From NCBI RefSeq assembly GCF_042681825.1, contig NZ_JBHUGH010000011.1, forward strand, positions 1 through 64,000: a stretch of DNA of 64,000 bases. The letters are read 5' to 3'. The stretch's first letter is position 1. Each line of letters begins with the position of its first letter. This DNA is from Halodurantibacterium flavum (GTDB lineage Bacteria > Pseudomonadota > Alphaproteobacteria > Rhodobacterales > Rhodobacteraceae). Under the pieces are notes generated by a model, which saw only the letters and a program-made list of their open reading frames with translations, was not told the origin of the DNA and did not search any database. This document shows positions 9,518 through 18,856 of this stretch, in pieces. Made by a program: the position numbers and the translations under genes.

Positions 9518-10393
9518 TCATCCCGTAACGGTAATCATCGTACCCCACGGATCGCGCAGTTTGAGCGCGGCGCCTTCGGGGGTGATCTCGACGCCATGTG
9601 CCGCTGCTCGGGCAAGGATTCCCGCGCGTTCAGCCGGATCGCGGAGGACGATCTCGAAGGACTCGAGCCCCGCCATATGCTCTGGCCGCGCTCCGGCGCC
9701 CCGGCTGTTCCAGGTATTGCTGCCGATCTGGTGGTGATAGCCGCCGCTACCGAAGAAACTTGCGTTGGGGATGCGGGCCGTCACATCGAAGCCGAGAACA
9801 TCGCGGAAAAAATCTTCGGCCACCCTGGTATCGCCGACCTGAAGGTGGATATGGCCAACGATCCCGCCTTCGGGAAACCCTGTCCAGCGCGTTCCGTCTG
9901 CGGCGCGCAACAGGTTCTGTCCGTCCAACAACCTGCTGGAGAGGCGTAGCCCCCCATCGGGATTGCTCCAGCCCGACGGCGGTCTGTCGGCGTAGATTTC
10001 GATCCCGTTTCCTTCTGGATCCGCCAGATAGATCGCCTCGCTGATCGTGTGGTCGGTGGCGCCTTCCAGTGCGACGCTATTTTCCGTGGCGAAGGCAAAC
10101 CAGCGGGCGAGATCGCTCCGACTGGGCAGGAGGAAGGCGGTGTGAAACAAGCCGGCTTGCCGGGGGTCGCGCGGTGCAAGCCCCGGGTCGCCGATCAGTT
10201 CGAGCAGTGGTGCCGTGCCGGTTCCGAGCACTGTCCGGTCGCGACTTTCCCCGATCAGAGACAGGCCGAGCATGCTGCGATAGAACGTCGACACCAGCGC
10301 CAGGTCGCGCACCCGCAGACGAACCCTGCCGATCCGCATCGGCGCGGCGGACATCTCGAACCTGTCGGCGACCATGCTGTGGGATACGGTCAT
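9518..10393 (-). CDS. VOC-superfamily protein, CatE/ring-cleaving-dioxygenase-like
   Basis: A 291-residue protein with two vicinal-oxygen-chelate (glyoxalase/bleomycin/dioxygenase) modules, at about 20-130 and 165-290. The first has RLRVRDLALVSTFYRSMLGL and DPEGNGIEIYADRP; the second has GHIHLQVGDTRVAEDFFRDVLGFDV and DPWGTMITV. This matches CatE-like catechol 2,3-dioxygenases or related putative ring-cleaving enzymes; candidate metal ligands are in GHIHL and the HH pair of GYHHQIG. The substrate is unknown. ATG at 10393 has a GGGAG site. It lies 60 bases downstream of a doxX-like gene, with a lysR gene upstream, all on one strand. Such VOC/DoxX/LysR groups often concern quinones, but that is inference. 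Confidence 0.75.
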   Translation of the reverse strand: MTVSHSMVADRFEMSAAPMRIGRVRLRVRDLALVSTFYRSMLGLSLIGESRDRTVLGTGTAPLLELIGDPGLAPRDPRQAGLFHTAFLLPSRSDLARWFAFATENSVALEGATDHTISEAIYLADPEGNGIEIYADRPPSGWSNPDGGLRLSSRLLDGQNLLRAADGTRWTGFPEGGIVGHIHLQVGDTRVAEDFFRDVLGFDVTARIPNASFFGSGGYHHQIGSNTWNSRGAGARPEHMAGLESFEIVLRDPAERAGILARAAAHGVEITPEGAALKLRDPWGTMITVTG

Positions 10394-10453
10394 GCTCGAT
10401 CTCCCTCATGAACCGATGGGTGGGGCAGGTCGCTTGCGACCGCCGAGACTGGA

Positions 10454-10897
10454 TCAGTCCCTTTTGCGACGAAGCGCAAAGGCGCCATCGCCCAGCAGCG
10501 CCTGCACGATCAGCGTGATGGCCCAGAAGGCGGGAAACTCCCAACCACCCCCCTCGTTTGAGAAGAAGAAACCGGCGGCCCAATGCGGTGCATAGATCGA
10601 CCCAAGCAGAATCGGCAAAAGTGCGAGCGAGACCCAGCGTGTCCATACGCCGAGGATCAGGGCGATACCGCCAAGAAGCTCCGCGGCGATGACGATGTAG
10701 GCAAGCGCTGCAGGAAAGCCGAGGCTCGCAAAGAAACCGGCCGCTCCTGCGGGCGTGAAAACAACGATCTTCAACAGGGCATGTGCCAGAAACAGGATCC
10801 CCATCGAGACGCGCAGAATGGTGGCGGCCAGGTGGGCATTGTCGACTCCGGCGATCAGGGGCCGGTGAGGCTCCCCGGTTGAAAGCGCAAAGGTCAT
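10454..10897 (-). CDS. DoxX-family membrane protein
   Basis: A 147-residue inner-membrane protein with four predicted transmembrane helices (about 25-45, 60-80, 85-105 and 118-138) and the DoxX-family pattern RVSMGILFLAHALLKI and AELLGGIALILGVWTR. ATG at 10897 follows GGAG seven bases upstream; longer frames lack a good site. DoxX-like proteins are tied to redox membrane chemistry in some bacteria, but this subgroup has no defined role. It is probably cotranscribed with the VOC gene downstream. Confidence 0.78.
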   Translation of the reverse strand: MTFALSTGEPHRPLIAGVDNAHLAATILRVSMGILFLAHALLKIVVFTPAGAAGFFASLGFPAALAYIVIAAELLGGIALILGVWTRWVSLALLPILLGSIYAPHWAAGFFFSNEGGGWEFPAFWAITLIVQALLGDGAFALRRKRD

Positions 10898-11025
10898 GTC
10901 AGGTCTCCATGAAGGATTCGCCTTGAAGCGGCACGAGAAAAGACATGGCCCTGTTCTGACGACATGATAATGCCGCTTTCGAGAAGATAATTGCATCCAG
11001 AATGGAAGCAATCGCACGACCTTCT

Positions 11026-11925
11026 CTACCAAGACGCCGTGCTGCGATAGCGTGCAGTCAGGAAGTCCACCAGCACGCGCACCTTGGCAGCCAGATGCCG
11101 GTTGTGCGGATAGAGGACATGGACGCCGTAGGCTGTGGGTTCAAAAGGCTGCAAGAACCTCTGCAACTTGCCCGACCGCACAGATGGACCGACGACGAAA
11201 CTCGGCAAACAGGCGAGGCCCAACCCGGCCTCGGCGGCCCGCAGGCAGGCTTCGGCGTTCGAATAGCGTATCCGGCCAGTCACGGGTGCCAGGAAGTCAG
11301 CACCGTCAGCAGTCCGGAACGGCCAGCGGTTGGGTTCACGGAAGTTGGTGTCGATGATGCAGTCGTGCCCAGCCAGGTCGCCGGGTGCGTGCGGCTCTCC
11401 TCGCCGCGCCAGATAGGTGGCCGAGCCGACGACAAGCAGCCGGACATCGCAGAGCCGGGTAGCGACCAGCGACGAGTCCGCAGGCCGCCCCACCCGCACG
11501 CCCATGTCGAATCCTTCGTCGACCAGATTGACCACCCGATCCGTGAAGTTCACGTCGAGTTCGATTTCCGGGTAGCGGGCCGCGAAGTCGTTCAATGCCT
11601 GAGCGAGTTCGAGCGTCCCGAAAGTGAGCGGTGCGGTGAGCCGCAACAGGCCGCGCGGCTCCTGCGAAATGTTCCGCACCGAGAGGTCGAGTGCGGCCAG
11701 ATCATCGAGGATCGGACGGATGCGAGCATAGTATGCTTGGCCCGCCTCGGTAGGGGAAACCGCCCGCGTGGTGCGATTCAAGAGGCGCACACCCAGTTCG
11801 GCTTCCAACCTCGAGACAAGCTTGGAAGCCTGTCCTGACCTTGTGCCAAGCCGCTCGGCGGCAGCCGTGAAGCTGCCAGCCTCCATCACCGCCACGAACA
11901 TTCGATCCGAATCCAGTCGGTCCAT
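11026..11925 (-). CDS. LysR-family transcriptional regulator
   Basis: A 299-residue LysR-type regulator: an N-terminal HTH (residues 1-60, GSFTAAAERLGTRSGQASKLVSRLEAELGVRLL) and a periplasmic-binding-protein-like effector domain (about 90-290). The HTH spelling FTAAAERLGTRSGQASK is of the subgroup that often controls quinone or aldehyde response genes. It is the first gene of the same-strand lysR-doxX-VOC series, with a 128-base gap to doxX, so it could regulate those genes. The usual divergent arrangement is absent. Confidence 0.88.
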   Translation of the reverse strand: MDRLDSDRMFVAVMEAGSFTAAAERLGTRSGQASKLVSRLEAELGVRLLNRTTRAVSPTEAGQAYYARIRPILDDLAALDLSVRNISQEPRGLLRLTAPLTFGTLELAQALNDFAARYPEIELDVNFTDRVVNLVDEGFDMGVRVGRPADSSLVATRLCDVRLLVVGSATYLARRGEPHAPGDLAGHDCIIDTNFREPNRWPFRTADGADFLAPVTGRIRYSNAEACLRAAEAGLGLACLPSFVVGPSVRSGKLQRFLQPFEPTAYGVHVLYPHNRHLAAKVRVLVDFLTARYRSTASW

Positions 11926-12287
11926 CTATTCACCACGTTTTCGCAAGGTATCAGTGCCAAAACTGGCGCATTACATCTGCTTTGGCATAAATGGAACATC
12001 CATTTCTGGATGCCGATCAGACTGTGGCAAGGCAGCTATCCAGTTCCCCACGCCCGAAGTTCATGCGGCCACCTATGCGAATAAAACCACCGGGCAGCTA
12101 TACGGCCGAGGCGAAGCACAGGACACTCTGATGAAGTTCGGTTCGGGCGGTAGCAACGGAAGGCGCGGCCTCCAGCGCTGTGACTTGTGGCCCAAACGTG
12201 TGTGAAACTGTCGGCCCACGATCCGACGGTCGTCCGTTCGGCACCGCGTTCGGATCTACGCCAGACTACCCTACGATACGAATCGAA

Positions 12288-12336
12288 CTGCTTACACAGT
12301 GCTTACATTGTGATGATCGGTTCGCTCTGTAAGCAG
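12288..12336. repeat. TGCTTACA direct and inverted repeats beside tRNA-Gly
   Basis: CTGCTTACA (12288-12296) is repeated in part at 12300-12307 (TGCTTACA, 11 bases on) and in inverse orientation at 12328-12336 (TGTAAGCAG). The inverted pair is nine bases with a 31-base spacer. The layout could be a protein-binding array, a relic attachment region, or a weak RNA stem. Confidence 0.5.
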
Positions 12337-12360
12337 ATGGCGCCCCTTGGGGCGCCATCT
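12335..12360. terminator. Strong hairpin downstream of tRNA-Gly
   Basis: A perfect 12-base inverted repeat (12335-12346 with 12349-12360) around two T bases lies 27 bases beyond the tRNA 3' end. Its likely role is ending the leftward tRNA transcript; the T-run is weak, which lowers certainty. Confidence 0.5.
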
Positions 12361-12386
12361 ATGCTTTTGAAAAGTCTACCGAATAT

Positions 12387-12461
12387 TGGAGCGGGCGAAG
12401 GGATTCGAACCCTCGACCCCAACCTTGGCAAGGTTATGCTCTACCCCTGAGCTACGCCCGC
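12387..12461 (-). tRNA. tRNA-Gly (anticodon GCC)
   Basis: The reverse strand folds as a full cloverleaf: acceptor GCGGGCG/CGCCCGC, D-arm GCTCAGGGGTAGAGC, anticodon loop TTGCCAA (GCC, reads GGC/GGU), T-arm with GGTTCGAATCC, discriminator T and an encoded CCA (12387-12389). Confidence 0.97.
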
Positions 12462-12570
12462 ATCCTTGGGTGAGCGGTGATTTACAAACTCGGCCCGGGA
12501 CCCGCAAGGGGGAAATACGCATCGCCGCGGAAATTTTCCCCCAATGCCGGACCGGCGCGCGAGACAGTAC

Positions 12571-15500
12571 CTATTCCAACTCGACCAGAAGATCCTTCGC
12601 ATCCACCTGCGCGCCCGGTGTCACATGCACGGCCTTCACCACGCCTTCCCGGTCGGCATGTATCCCGGTTTCCATCTTCATCGCTTCGATGGTCAACAGC
12701 AGATCGCCGGGCCTGACCTTCTGACCCGCCGCAGCCGCGACCGACGCGACCGATCCCGGCATCGGTGCCCCGATATGCGCGGCATTTCCGTCGCTCGCCT
12801 TGGGTCGTGCGGCCGTCTTGGCCTTGACCTGCCGGTTGGGAACCCGAACCACGCGGGGCTGGCCGTTGAGGTCGAAGAACACGCGCACCTCGCCGTCGTC
12901 GCCGGTTTCCCCGACGGTCTGCAGGCGGATTTCCAGCGTCTTGCCCGGGTCGATCTCGGCCGTGATCTCTTCGCCCGGCGTCATCCCGTAAAAGAAGGTC
13001 CGCGTCGGCAGCGCGCGCACCGGGCCATAGGTCGCATGGCGGGCACGGTAATCCATGAAGACCTTCGGATACATCAGGTAACCGTTCAGATCCTCGTCAT
13101 CGACGATGACTTCGGCGCCGTCTTCGGCATCCTTGGACAGTTCGGCCGCAACCTGCGCCCGCGTCGCTTCCAGGTCGACGGGCGGCAGATGCGCGCCGGG
13201 ACGGTCGGTTATCGGTGCCTCACCCTTCAGCACCTTGCGCAGGATCGGTTCGGGCCAGCCGCCATGAGGCTGGCCGAGATTGCCGCGCAGCATGTCGATC
13301 ACGCTGTCGGGAAAGGAAACCTCGACCGCCGGGTCCTCGACCTGTGCGCGGGTCAGCCCCTGCGCGACCATCATCAGGGCCATGTCACCCACGACCTTGG
13401 AGCTTGGCGTGACCTTGACGATATCTCCGAACATCCGGTTCACCTCGGCATAGGCTTCGGCGACCTCGTGCCAGCGTTCCTCAAGGCCCAGACTGCGGGC
13501 CTGCGCCTTGAGGTTGGTGAACTGCCCGCCCGGCATTTCGTGCAGATAGACCTCGGATGCCGGGGCCTGAAGGCCGGATTCGAAAGCCGCATAGTGGGCG
13601 CGCACCGATTCCCAGTAGTTGGAGATTTCGCGGATCGCACCGATATCGAGCCCCGTATCGCGTTCGGTGCCCTTCAGCGCCTCGACGATCGAACCGAGCG
13701 TGGGCTGCGAAGTATTTCCCGAAAGCGCGTCCATCGCGCAATCGACCGCGTCCACACCCGCCTCGGCGGCGGCAAGGATCGTCGCCCCGCCAAGTCCCGA
13801 TGTGTCATGGGTGTGGAAATGGATCGGCAGGCCCACCTCTTCTTTCAGCGCCTTCACCAGCAGACGCGCGCCCGCCGGTTTCAGAAGGCCCGCCATGTCC
13901 TTGAGGCCGAGCACATGCGCCCCTGCGTCCCGCAGCGCCTTGCCCATCGTCACATAATAACCCAGGTCGTATTTCGAACGCGCGGGATCAAGCAGATCGC
14001 CGGTGTAGCAGATCGTGCCCTCGCATACCTTCCCCGCCTCGACCACCGCCTCCATCGCCACGCGCATGTTCTCGACCCAGTTCAGGCTGTCGAAGACGCG
14101 GAACACATCGACGCCCGTCCGGGCGGCCTGTGCCACGAAGGACTGGACGACATTGTCCGGATAGTTCGTATAGCCGACCCCGTTAGAGGCGCGCAGCAGC
14201 ATCTGGGTCATGAGGTTGGGCATCGCGGCGCGGATATCGCGCAGCCGCTGCCACGGACATTCCTGCAGGAAGCGGTAAGCCACGTCAAATGTCGCGCCGC
14301 CCCAGCATTCGACGCTGAAAAGCTGCGGCAGGTTCGCGGCATAGGCCGGCGCGACCCGGATCATGTCGATCGACCGCATCCGCGTCGCCAACAGCGACTG
14401 GTGACCGTCGCGCATCGTCGTGTCGGTGATCAGAAGCTGCGTCTGCGCCGCCATCCAGTCTGCCACCGCCTGCGGGCCCTTCTCCTCCAGCAGGGTGCGT
14501 GTGCCGGGGGCGGGGCTATCGGTGCGCAGCGTCGGGGGGCGTGGTGTCTTTATGTCGGCGGCAGGCAGCGGGCGGCCCGAGGTCTCGGGATGCCCGTTCA
14601 CGGTGATGTCCGCGATATAGGTCAGGAGGCGCGTCGCACGGTCGCGCCGCTTTCTGAACGTGAAAAGCTCGGGCGTCGTGTCGATGAACTTGGTCGTGCA
14701 CTCGTTCGCAAGGAAGGTCGGATGCTTGAGCAGGTTTTCGACAAAGGCGATGTTGGTCGAAACGCCCCGGATACGAAACTCGCGCAGCGCCCTGTCCATC
14801 CGGGCTATGGCCATCTCCGGCGTCGCGGCCCAGGCCGTCACCTTGACCAGAAGCGAGTCGTAATAGCGGGTGATCACGCCGCCTGAATAGGCCGTTCCGC
14901 CATCGAGCCTGATCCCCATCCCGGTCGCGGAACGATAGGCCGTGATCCGGCCATAATCGGGAATGAAGTTGTTCTGCGGATCCTCGGTCGTCACGCGGCA
15001 TTGCAGCGCGTGGCCGGAGAGCGTGATCGCGGACTGGTCGGCGGCGCCGGTAGCGTCAGCCAAGGTCGCGCCCTCGGCAATCAGGATCTGGGCGCGCACG
15101 ATGTCGATGCCCGTGACCTCCTCGGTCACGGTATGTTCGACCTGAATGCGAGGGTTCACCTCGATGAAATAGAACTTCTCCTCATCCATATCCATGAGGA
15201 ACTCGACCGTGCCGGCATTCTGATATCCGACCTGACGCGCGATCTTCAGGCCGAGCTCGCAGATCTCCGCGCGTTGCGCGTCGGTCAGATAGGGGGCGGG
15301 TGCCCGTTCAACCACCTTCTGGTTGCGGCGCTGGACCGTGCAATCCCGTTCGAACAGGTGATAGATCTGGCCATGCGTGTCGCCCAGGATCTGCACCTCG
15401 ACATGGCGCGCGCGCTGGATCATCTTTTCCAGATATCCCTCGCCATTCCCGAACGCCGCCTCGGCCTCGCGCCGCCCCTCGCGCACCTTGTCGGCCAGTT

Positions 15501-16035
15501 CCTCCGGATTCAGGATGGGGCGCATCCCGCGCCCGCCGCCGCCCCAGCTTGCCTTGAGCATCAGGGGATAGCCGATTTCCGCCGCCTCGGCCCGGATCGC
15601 GTCAAAGTCATCGCCCAGCACTTCGGTTGCGGGGATCACGGGCACGCCCGCCTCGATTGCCACGCGGCGCGCGCTCGCCTTGTCGCCAAGGGCGCGCATC
15701 GTATCGGCGCGTGGCCCGATAAACGTGATACCGGCAGCATCGCAGGCCTCGACGAAATCCGGATTTTCGGACAAGAGGCCATAGCCGGGGTGGATCGCAT
15801 CGGCGCCCGACATGCGGGCGACGCGGATGATTTCAGGGATAGAGAGATAGGCGCCCACCGGCGACAGACCTTCGCCGATGCGATACGCCTCATCGGCCTT
15901 GAAACGGTGGAGGCTCAGCTTGTCTTCTTCGGCAAAGACGGCGACGGTTTTCTTGCCCATCTCGTTCGCGGCGCGCATCACGCGAATGGCGATCTCGCCC
16001 CGATTGGCGATCAGTATCTTTTTGAACGATGTCAT
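12571..16035 (-). CDS. pyc: Pyruvate carboxylase
   Basis: A 1154-residue single-chain biotin enzyme making oxaloacetate from pyruvate, ATP and bicarbonate (anaplerosis). Domains in order: biotin carboxylase (about 1-460, opening KKILIANRGEIAIRV, with an ATP-grasp glycine loop in SWGGGGRGMR), carboxyltransferase (about 535-830, starting ITDTTMRDGHQSLLATR, with metal-binding HFHTHDTSG), a linking/tetramerisation part, and biotin carrier with the acceptor Lys1120 in EAMKME. Length is normal for the alpha4 form. ATG at 16035 has GGGAGG six bases upstream. Monocistronic, divergent from the helicase gene. It fits a lifestyle in which C2-C4 substrates, such as the pyruvate and fumarate from gentisate, feed the TCA cycle. 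Confidence 0.97.
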   Translation of the reverse strand: MTSFKKILIANRGEIAIRVMRAANEMGKKTVAVFAEEDKLSLHRFKADEAYRIGEGLSPVGAYLSIPEIIRVARMSGADAIHPGYGLLSENPDFVEACDAAGITFIGPRADTMRALGDKASARRVAIEAGVPVIPATEVLGDDFDAIRAEAAEIGYPLMLKASWGGGGRGMRPILNPEELADKVREGRREAEAAFGNGEGYLEKMIQRARHVEVQILGDTHGQIYHLFERDCTVQRRNQKVVERAPAPYLTDAQRAEICELGLKIARQVGYQNAGTVEFLMDMDEEKFYFIEVNPRIQVEHTVTEEVTGIDIVRAQILIAEGATLADATGAADQSAITLSGHALQCRVTTEDPQNNFIPDYGRITAYRSATGMGIRLDGGTAYSGGVITRYYDSLLVKVTAWAATPEMAIARMDRALREFRIRGVSTNIAFVENLLKHPTFLANECTTKFIDTTPELFTFRKRRDRATRLLTYIADITVNGHPETSGRPLPAADIKTPRPPTLRTDSPAPGTRTLLEEKGPQAVADWMAAQTQLLITDTTMRDGHQSLLATRMRSIDMIRVAPAYAANLPQLFSVECWGGATFDVAYRFLQECPWQRLRDIRAAMPNLMTQMLLRASNGVGYTNYPDNVVQSFVAQAARTGVDVFRVFDSLNWVENMRVAMEAVVEAGKVCEGTICYTGDLLDPARSKYDLGYYVTMGKALRDAGAHVLGLKDMAGLLKPAGARLLVKALKEEVGLPIHFHTHDTSGLGGATILAAAEAGVDAVDCAMDALSGNTSQPTLGSIVEALKGTERDTGLDIGAIREISNYWESVRAHYAAFESGLQAPASEVYLHEMPGGQFTNLKAQARSLGLEERWHEVAEAYAEVNRMFGDIVKVTPSSKVVGDMALMMVAQGLTRAQVEDPAVEVSFPDSVIDMLRGNLGQPHGGWPEPILRKVLKGEAPITDRPGAHLPPVDLEATRAQVAAELSKDAEDGAEVIVDDEDLNGYLMYPKVFMDYRARHATYGPVRALPTRTFFYGMTPGEEITAEIDPGKTLEIRLQTVGETGDDGEVRVFFDLNGQPRVVRVPNRQVKAKTAARPKASDGNAAHIGAPMPGSVASVAAAAGQKVRPGDLLLTIEAMKMETGIHADREGVVKAVHVTPGAQVDAKDLLVELE

Positions 16036-16189
16036 GAAAACCCCTCCCGGCACCTCGGCGCTCCTGCGACAGGTTGCCTCATTCGTGGTTTATTTTGCAA
16101 CTGCAGAAATTTTACAAAGATGACCGGCGGCGCGAACGGAAGTGGAACAAACCTTTCCCTTTCCGAGCGAAGCGTCTAGATTGCCCGGC

Positions 16190-18550
16190 ATGAACGATTT
16201 CGACGAATTCGATGCTTTCGAGGCCGGGGCGCACCAGTCCCTGTCGGCCCGCGCCCTGGGCGCGCGTCAGGTCGCCTATCTGGATGACCTCAACCCGGCA
16301 CAGCGCGCCGCAGTCGAGGCGCTGGACGGCCCCGTGCTCATGCTTGCCGGGGCGGGGACGGGCAAGACCAAGGCGCTCACGACCCGAATCGTCCATCTGC
16401 TGAATACCGGCCGTGCCCGTCCGAACGAAATCCTCGCCGTGACCTTCACCAACAAGGCAGCACGCGAGATGAAGGACCGGGTCGGCCGGATGCTGGGCCA
16501 CGCGGCCGAGGGGATGGGCTGGATGGGCACGTTCCACTCGATCAGCGTCAAGCTGTTGCGCAGACATGCGGAACTTGCGGGCCTTCGTTCCAACTTCACC
16601 ATCCTCGACACGGATGACCAGATCCGGCTTCTCAAGCAGTTGATCCTGGCCGGGAATATCGACGAAAAGCGGTGGCCGGCCCGCCAGCTTGCCGGAATCA
16701 TCGACAACTGGAAGAACCGGGCCTGGACCCCGACGCGTGTCCCCGCGTCCGAGGCGTCGGCCTTCAACAACCGGGCCGTCGAGCTCTATGCGGCGTATCA
16801 GGAGCGTCTGCGCACCCTGAACGCAGTCGATTTCGGCGACCTCCTTCTGCATGTCGTGACGATCTTTCAGGCGCATCCCGATGTGCTGGAACAGTATCAA
16901 CGCTGGCTGCGCTACATTCTGGTGGACGAATATCAGGACACGAACGTCGCGCAGTACATGTGGCTGCGGCTTCTGGCGCAGGGCCATTGCAACATCTGCT
17001 GCGTCGGCGACGACGATCAGTCGATCTATGGCTGGCGAGGGGCCGAGGTTGGCAACATCCTGCGGTTCGAAAAGGATTTTCCGGGCGCGCAGGTGATCCG
17101 GCTGGAGCAGAACTACCGCTCTACCCCCCATATCCTCGGCGCGGCGTCCGGTCTTATCGCCTCGAACAAGGGTCGGCTTGGCAAAACGCTCTGGACCGAC
17201 GCGCCCGAGGGTGAGCGGGTGCGGCTTATCGGCCATTGGGACGGTGAGGAAGAGGCGCGCTGGATCGGCGAAGAAGTCGAGGCGCTGCAGCGCGGAACGC
17301 GCGGCCTTGATCCGATCAGCCCCGATCACATGGCGATCCTGGTGCGGGCCAGCCACCAGATGCGCGCCTTCGAGGATCGTTTTCTGACCATCGGTCTTCC
17401 CTATCGCGTAATCGGCGGCCCCCGGTTCTATGAGCGGTTGGAGATCCGCGACGCGATGGCCTATTTCCGCCTCGCCGTGGGTCCGACCGACGATCTTGCC
17501 TTCGAGCGGATCGTGAACACCCCGAAACGGGGCCTTGGGGACAAGGCCCAGCAACTGATCCAGCGCGTCGCGCGCGAGGCGGGCGTGCCCCTGCTGGAAG
17601 GCGCGCGCCGGGTTGTTTCCGAAGGATTGCTGGGCGGCAAGGGGCTGGCCGAGCTTCGCAGGTTGGTGACGCAGATCGACCAGTGGCACGACCGGGTGCG
17701 CCGGGGCGAGCAGAACCACATCGAACTTGCGGAACAGATCCTCGACGATTCGGGCTATACCGCCCATTGGCAGAACGACAAGACGCCCGAGGCCCCGGGC
17801 CGGCTCGAAAACCTCAAGGAGCTGGTCAAGGCGCTGGAGCAGTTCGAGAACCTTCAGGGATTTCTCGAACATGTCGCGCTGATCATGGATAATGAGACCG
17901 AGGACACCGCCGAGAAGGTCAGCATCATGACGCTTCATGCGGCGAAGGGGCTGGAGTTTCAGGCGGTCTTTCTGCCGGGATGGGAGGACGGGCTTTTCCC
18001 CAGCCAGAGATCGATGGATGAAAGCGGGCTTTCCGGCCTCGAAGAAGAACGGCGCCTTGCCTATGTCGGGATTACCCGGGCCGAGGTGATCTGCACGATC
18101 TCGTTCGCCTCCAACCGCCGCGTCTACGGGCAATGGCAATCCGCGCTTCCGTCGCGCTTCATCGACGAACTGCCCGAAGACCATGTGGAGGTTCTGACGC
18201 CGCCGGGGCTTTACGGCGGTGGATATGGCGCGGCCGGCATGACCTCTGGCGTCGAGGCGCGGGCGGCCTCGGCCAATGTCTATAATTCACCGGGGTGGAA
18301 GCGCCTTCAGGAACGCGCGGCGACGCGCCCGGTCGCTCAGCCGCGCGAAAGCCGCAACGTGGTCATAGATCTGGAGGCCGCGTCGAGCTTCACGCTGGGC
18401 GACAGGGTGTTTCACCAGAAATTCGGCTATGGAACGGTGCAGGGGATCGAGGGCGACAAGCTTGACGTGTCTTTCGACAAGGCCGGGTCAAAAAAGCTGG
18501 TCGCGCGTTTCGTGGTCGCAGCGGATCAGGCTGACGACGTCCCCTTTTGA
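16190..18550 (+). CDS. uvrD: UvrD/PcrA-type superfamily 1 DNA helicase
   Basis: A 786-residue 3'-5' DNA helicase for excision and mismatch repair. Motif I is GAGTGKT (54-60); motif II is VDEYQDTN; then GDDDQSIYGWRGA (motif III), the LEQNYRST motif, and TLHAAKGLEF with GITRAE near the C-terminus. The tail (about 715-786) resembles the RNA-polymerase-contacting Tudor-like domain of PcrA/UvrD (GDRVFHQKFGYGTV). ATG at 16190 is preferred; a GTG at 16142 would add 16 residues. Single gene, convergent with the small-RNA array. Confidence 0.95.
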   Translation: MNDFDEFDAFEAGAHQSLSARALGARQVAYLDDLNPAQRAAVEALDGPVLMLAGAGTGKTKALTTRIVHLLNTGRARPNEILAVTFTNKAAREMKDRVGRMLGHAAEGMGWMGTFHSISVKLLRRHAELAGLRSNFTILDTDDQIRLLKQLILAGNIDEKRWPARQLAGIIDNWKNRAWTPTRVPASEASAFNNRAVELYAAYQERLRTLNAVDFGDLLLHVVTIFQAHPDVLEQYQRWLRYILVDEYQDTNVAQYMWLRLLAQGHCNICCVGDDDQSIYGWRGAEVGNILRFEKDFPGAQVIRLEQNYRSTPHILGAASGLIASNKGRLGKTLWTDAPEGERVRLIGHWDGEEEARWIGEEVEALQRGTRGLDPISPDHMAILVRASHQMRAFEDRFLTIGLPYRVIGGPRFYERLEIRDAMAYFRLAVGPTDDLAFERIVNTPKRGLGDKAQQLIQRVAREAGVPLLEGARRVVSEGLLGGKGLAELRRLVTQIDQWHDRVRRGEQNHIELAEQILDDSGYTAHWQNDKTPEAPGRLENLKELVKALEQFENLQGFLEHVALIMDNETEDTAEKVSIMTLHAAKGLEFQAVFLPGWEDGLFPSQRSMDESGLSGLEEERRLAYVGITRAEVICTISFASNRRVYGQWQSALPSRFIDELPEDHVEVLTPPGLYGGGYGAAGMTSGVEARAASANVYNSPGWKRLQERAATRPVAQPRESRNVVIDLEAASSFTLGDRVFHQKFGYGTVQGIEGDKLDVSFDKAGSKKLVARFVVAADQADDVPF

Positions 18551-18745
18551 TTGGCCCTTTTGACCGGTCTTGAGGGGGTGCCGGCGGGTCCGCAGTAGCG
18601 GGCATGTCGATGTGCACGCCCGACCTTCGCGCAACAGGAGCGCGGTCTTCGCAACACAGGGCCTTCCCGACACAGGGCGATCTTCGCCAACTCGGATCAA
18701 GCCGCTGCAAGCGTCCCGCGATCAAGCTCATCTCTGGGGGTTGGG
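18551..18745. other. Spacer between uvrD and the hairpin array
   Basis: No gene and no obvious T-rich terminator for either convergent transcript. The octamer GATCAAGC is present twice, about 25 bases apart, near 18697 and 18720. Confidence 0.4.
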
Positions 18746-18747
18746 GT

Positions 18748-18822
18748 GCGGCGACCTCCAGGGAGGAGGAGGGGAGGTCGCCGCTTGTAGCGTGGCCCCA
18801 GGGAGGAGGAGGGGGCCGTCGC
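18748..18822 (-). ncRNA. CcsR/cuckoo-like small RNA, distal unit
   Basis: Hairpin A: 18748-18759 with 18773-18784. Hairpin B: 18794-18799 with 18812-18817 plus GCG/CGC. It is followed on the uvrD side by ordinary sequence without a T-run, so the 3' end of the primary transcript is not visible. Confidence 0.75.
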
Positions 18823-18856
18823 ATACCGTCTGGACCCGAAGGTCCGAAATTCAGGT

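Larger units (their letters stand above)
11926..12386. other. Intergenic DNA upstream of lysR and downstream of tRNA-Gly
   Basis: About 460 bases with no credible gene; composition is less GC-rich than its surroundings. The right part holds the TGCTTACA repeats and a strong hairpin, listed separately. The location at the 3' end of a tRNA gene is a common integration site, but no integrase and no duplicated tRNA end is seen. Confidence 0.5.

Noticed and set aside
11926..12461. Prophage or integrative element attachment at tRNA-Gly
   Set aside because: No integrase gene and no duplicated tRNA 3' end within the window; only suggestive repeats.
12544..14886. Long plus-strand open frame opposite pyruvate carboxylase
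   Set aside because: Antisense shadow typical of GC-rich DNA; no ribosome-binding site or family resemblance, while the minus strand is a complete pyruvate carboxylase.
16112..18184. 690-codon minus-strand frame opposite uvrD
   Set aside because: Shadow of the helicase gene; all helicase motifs are on the plus strand.
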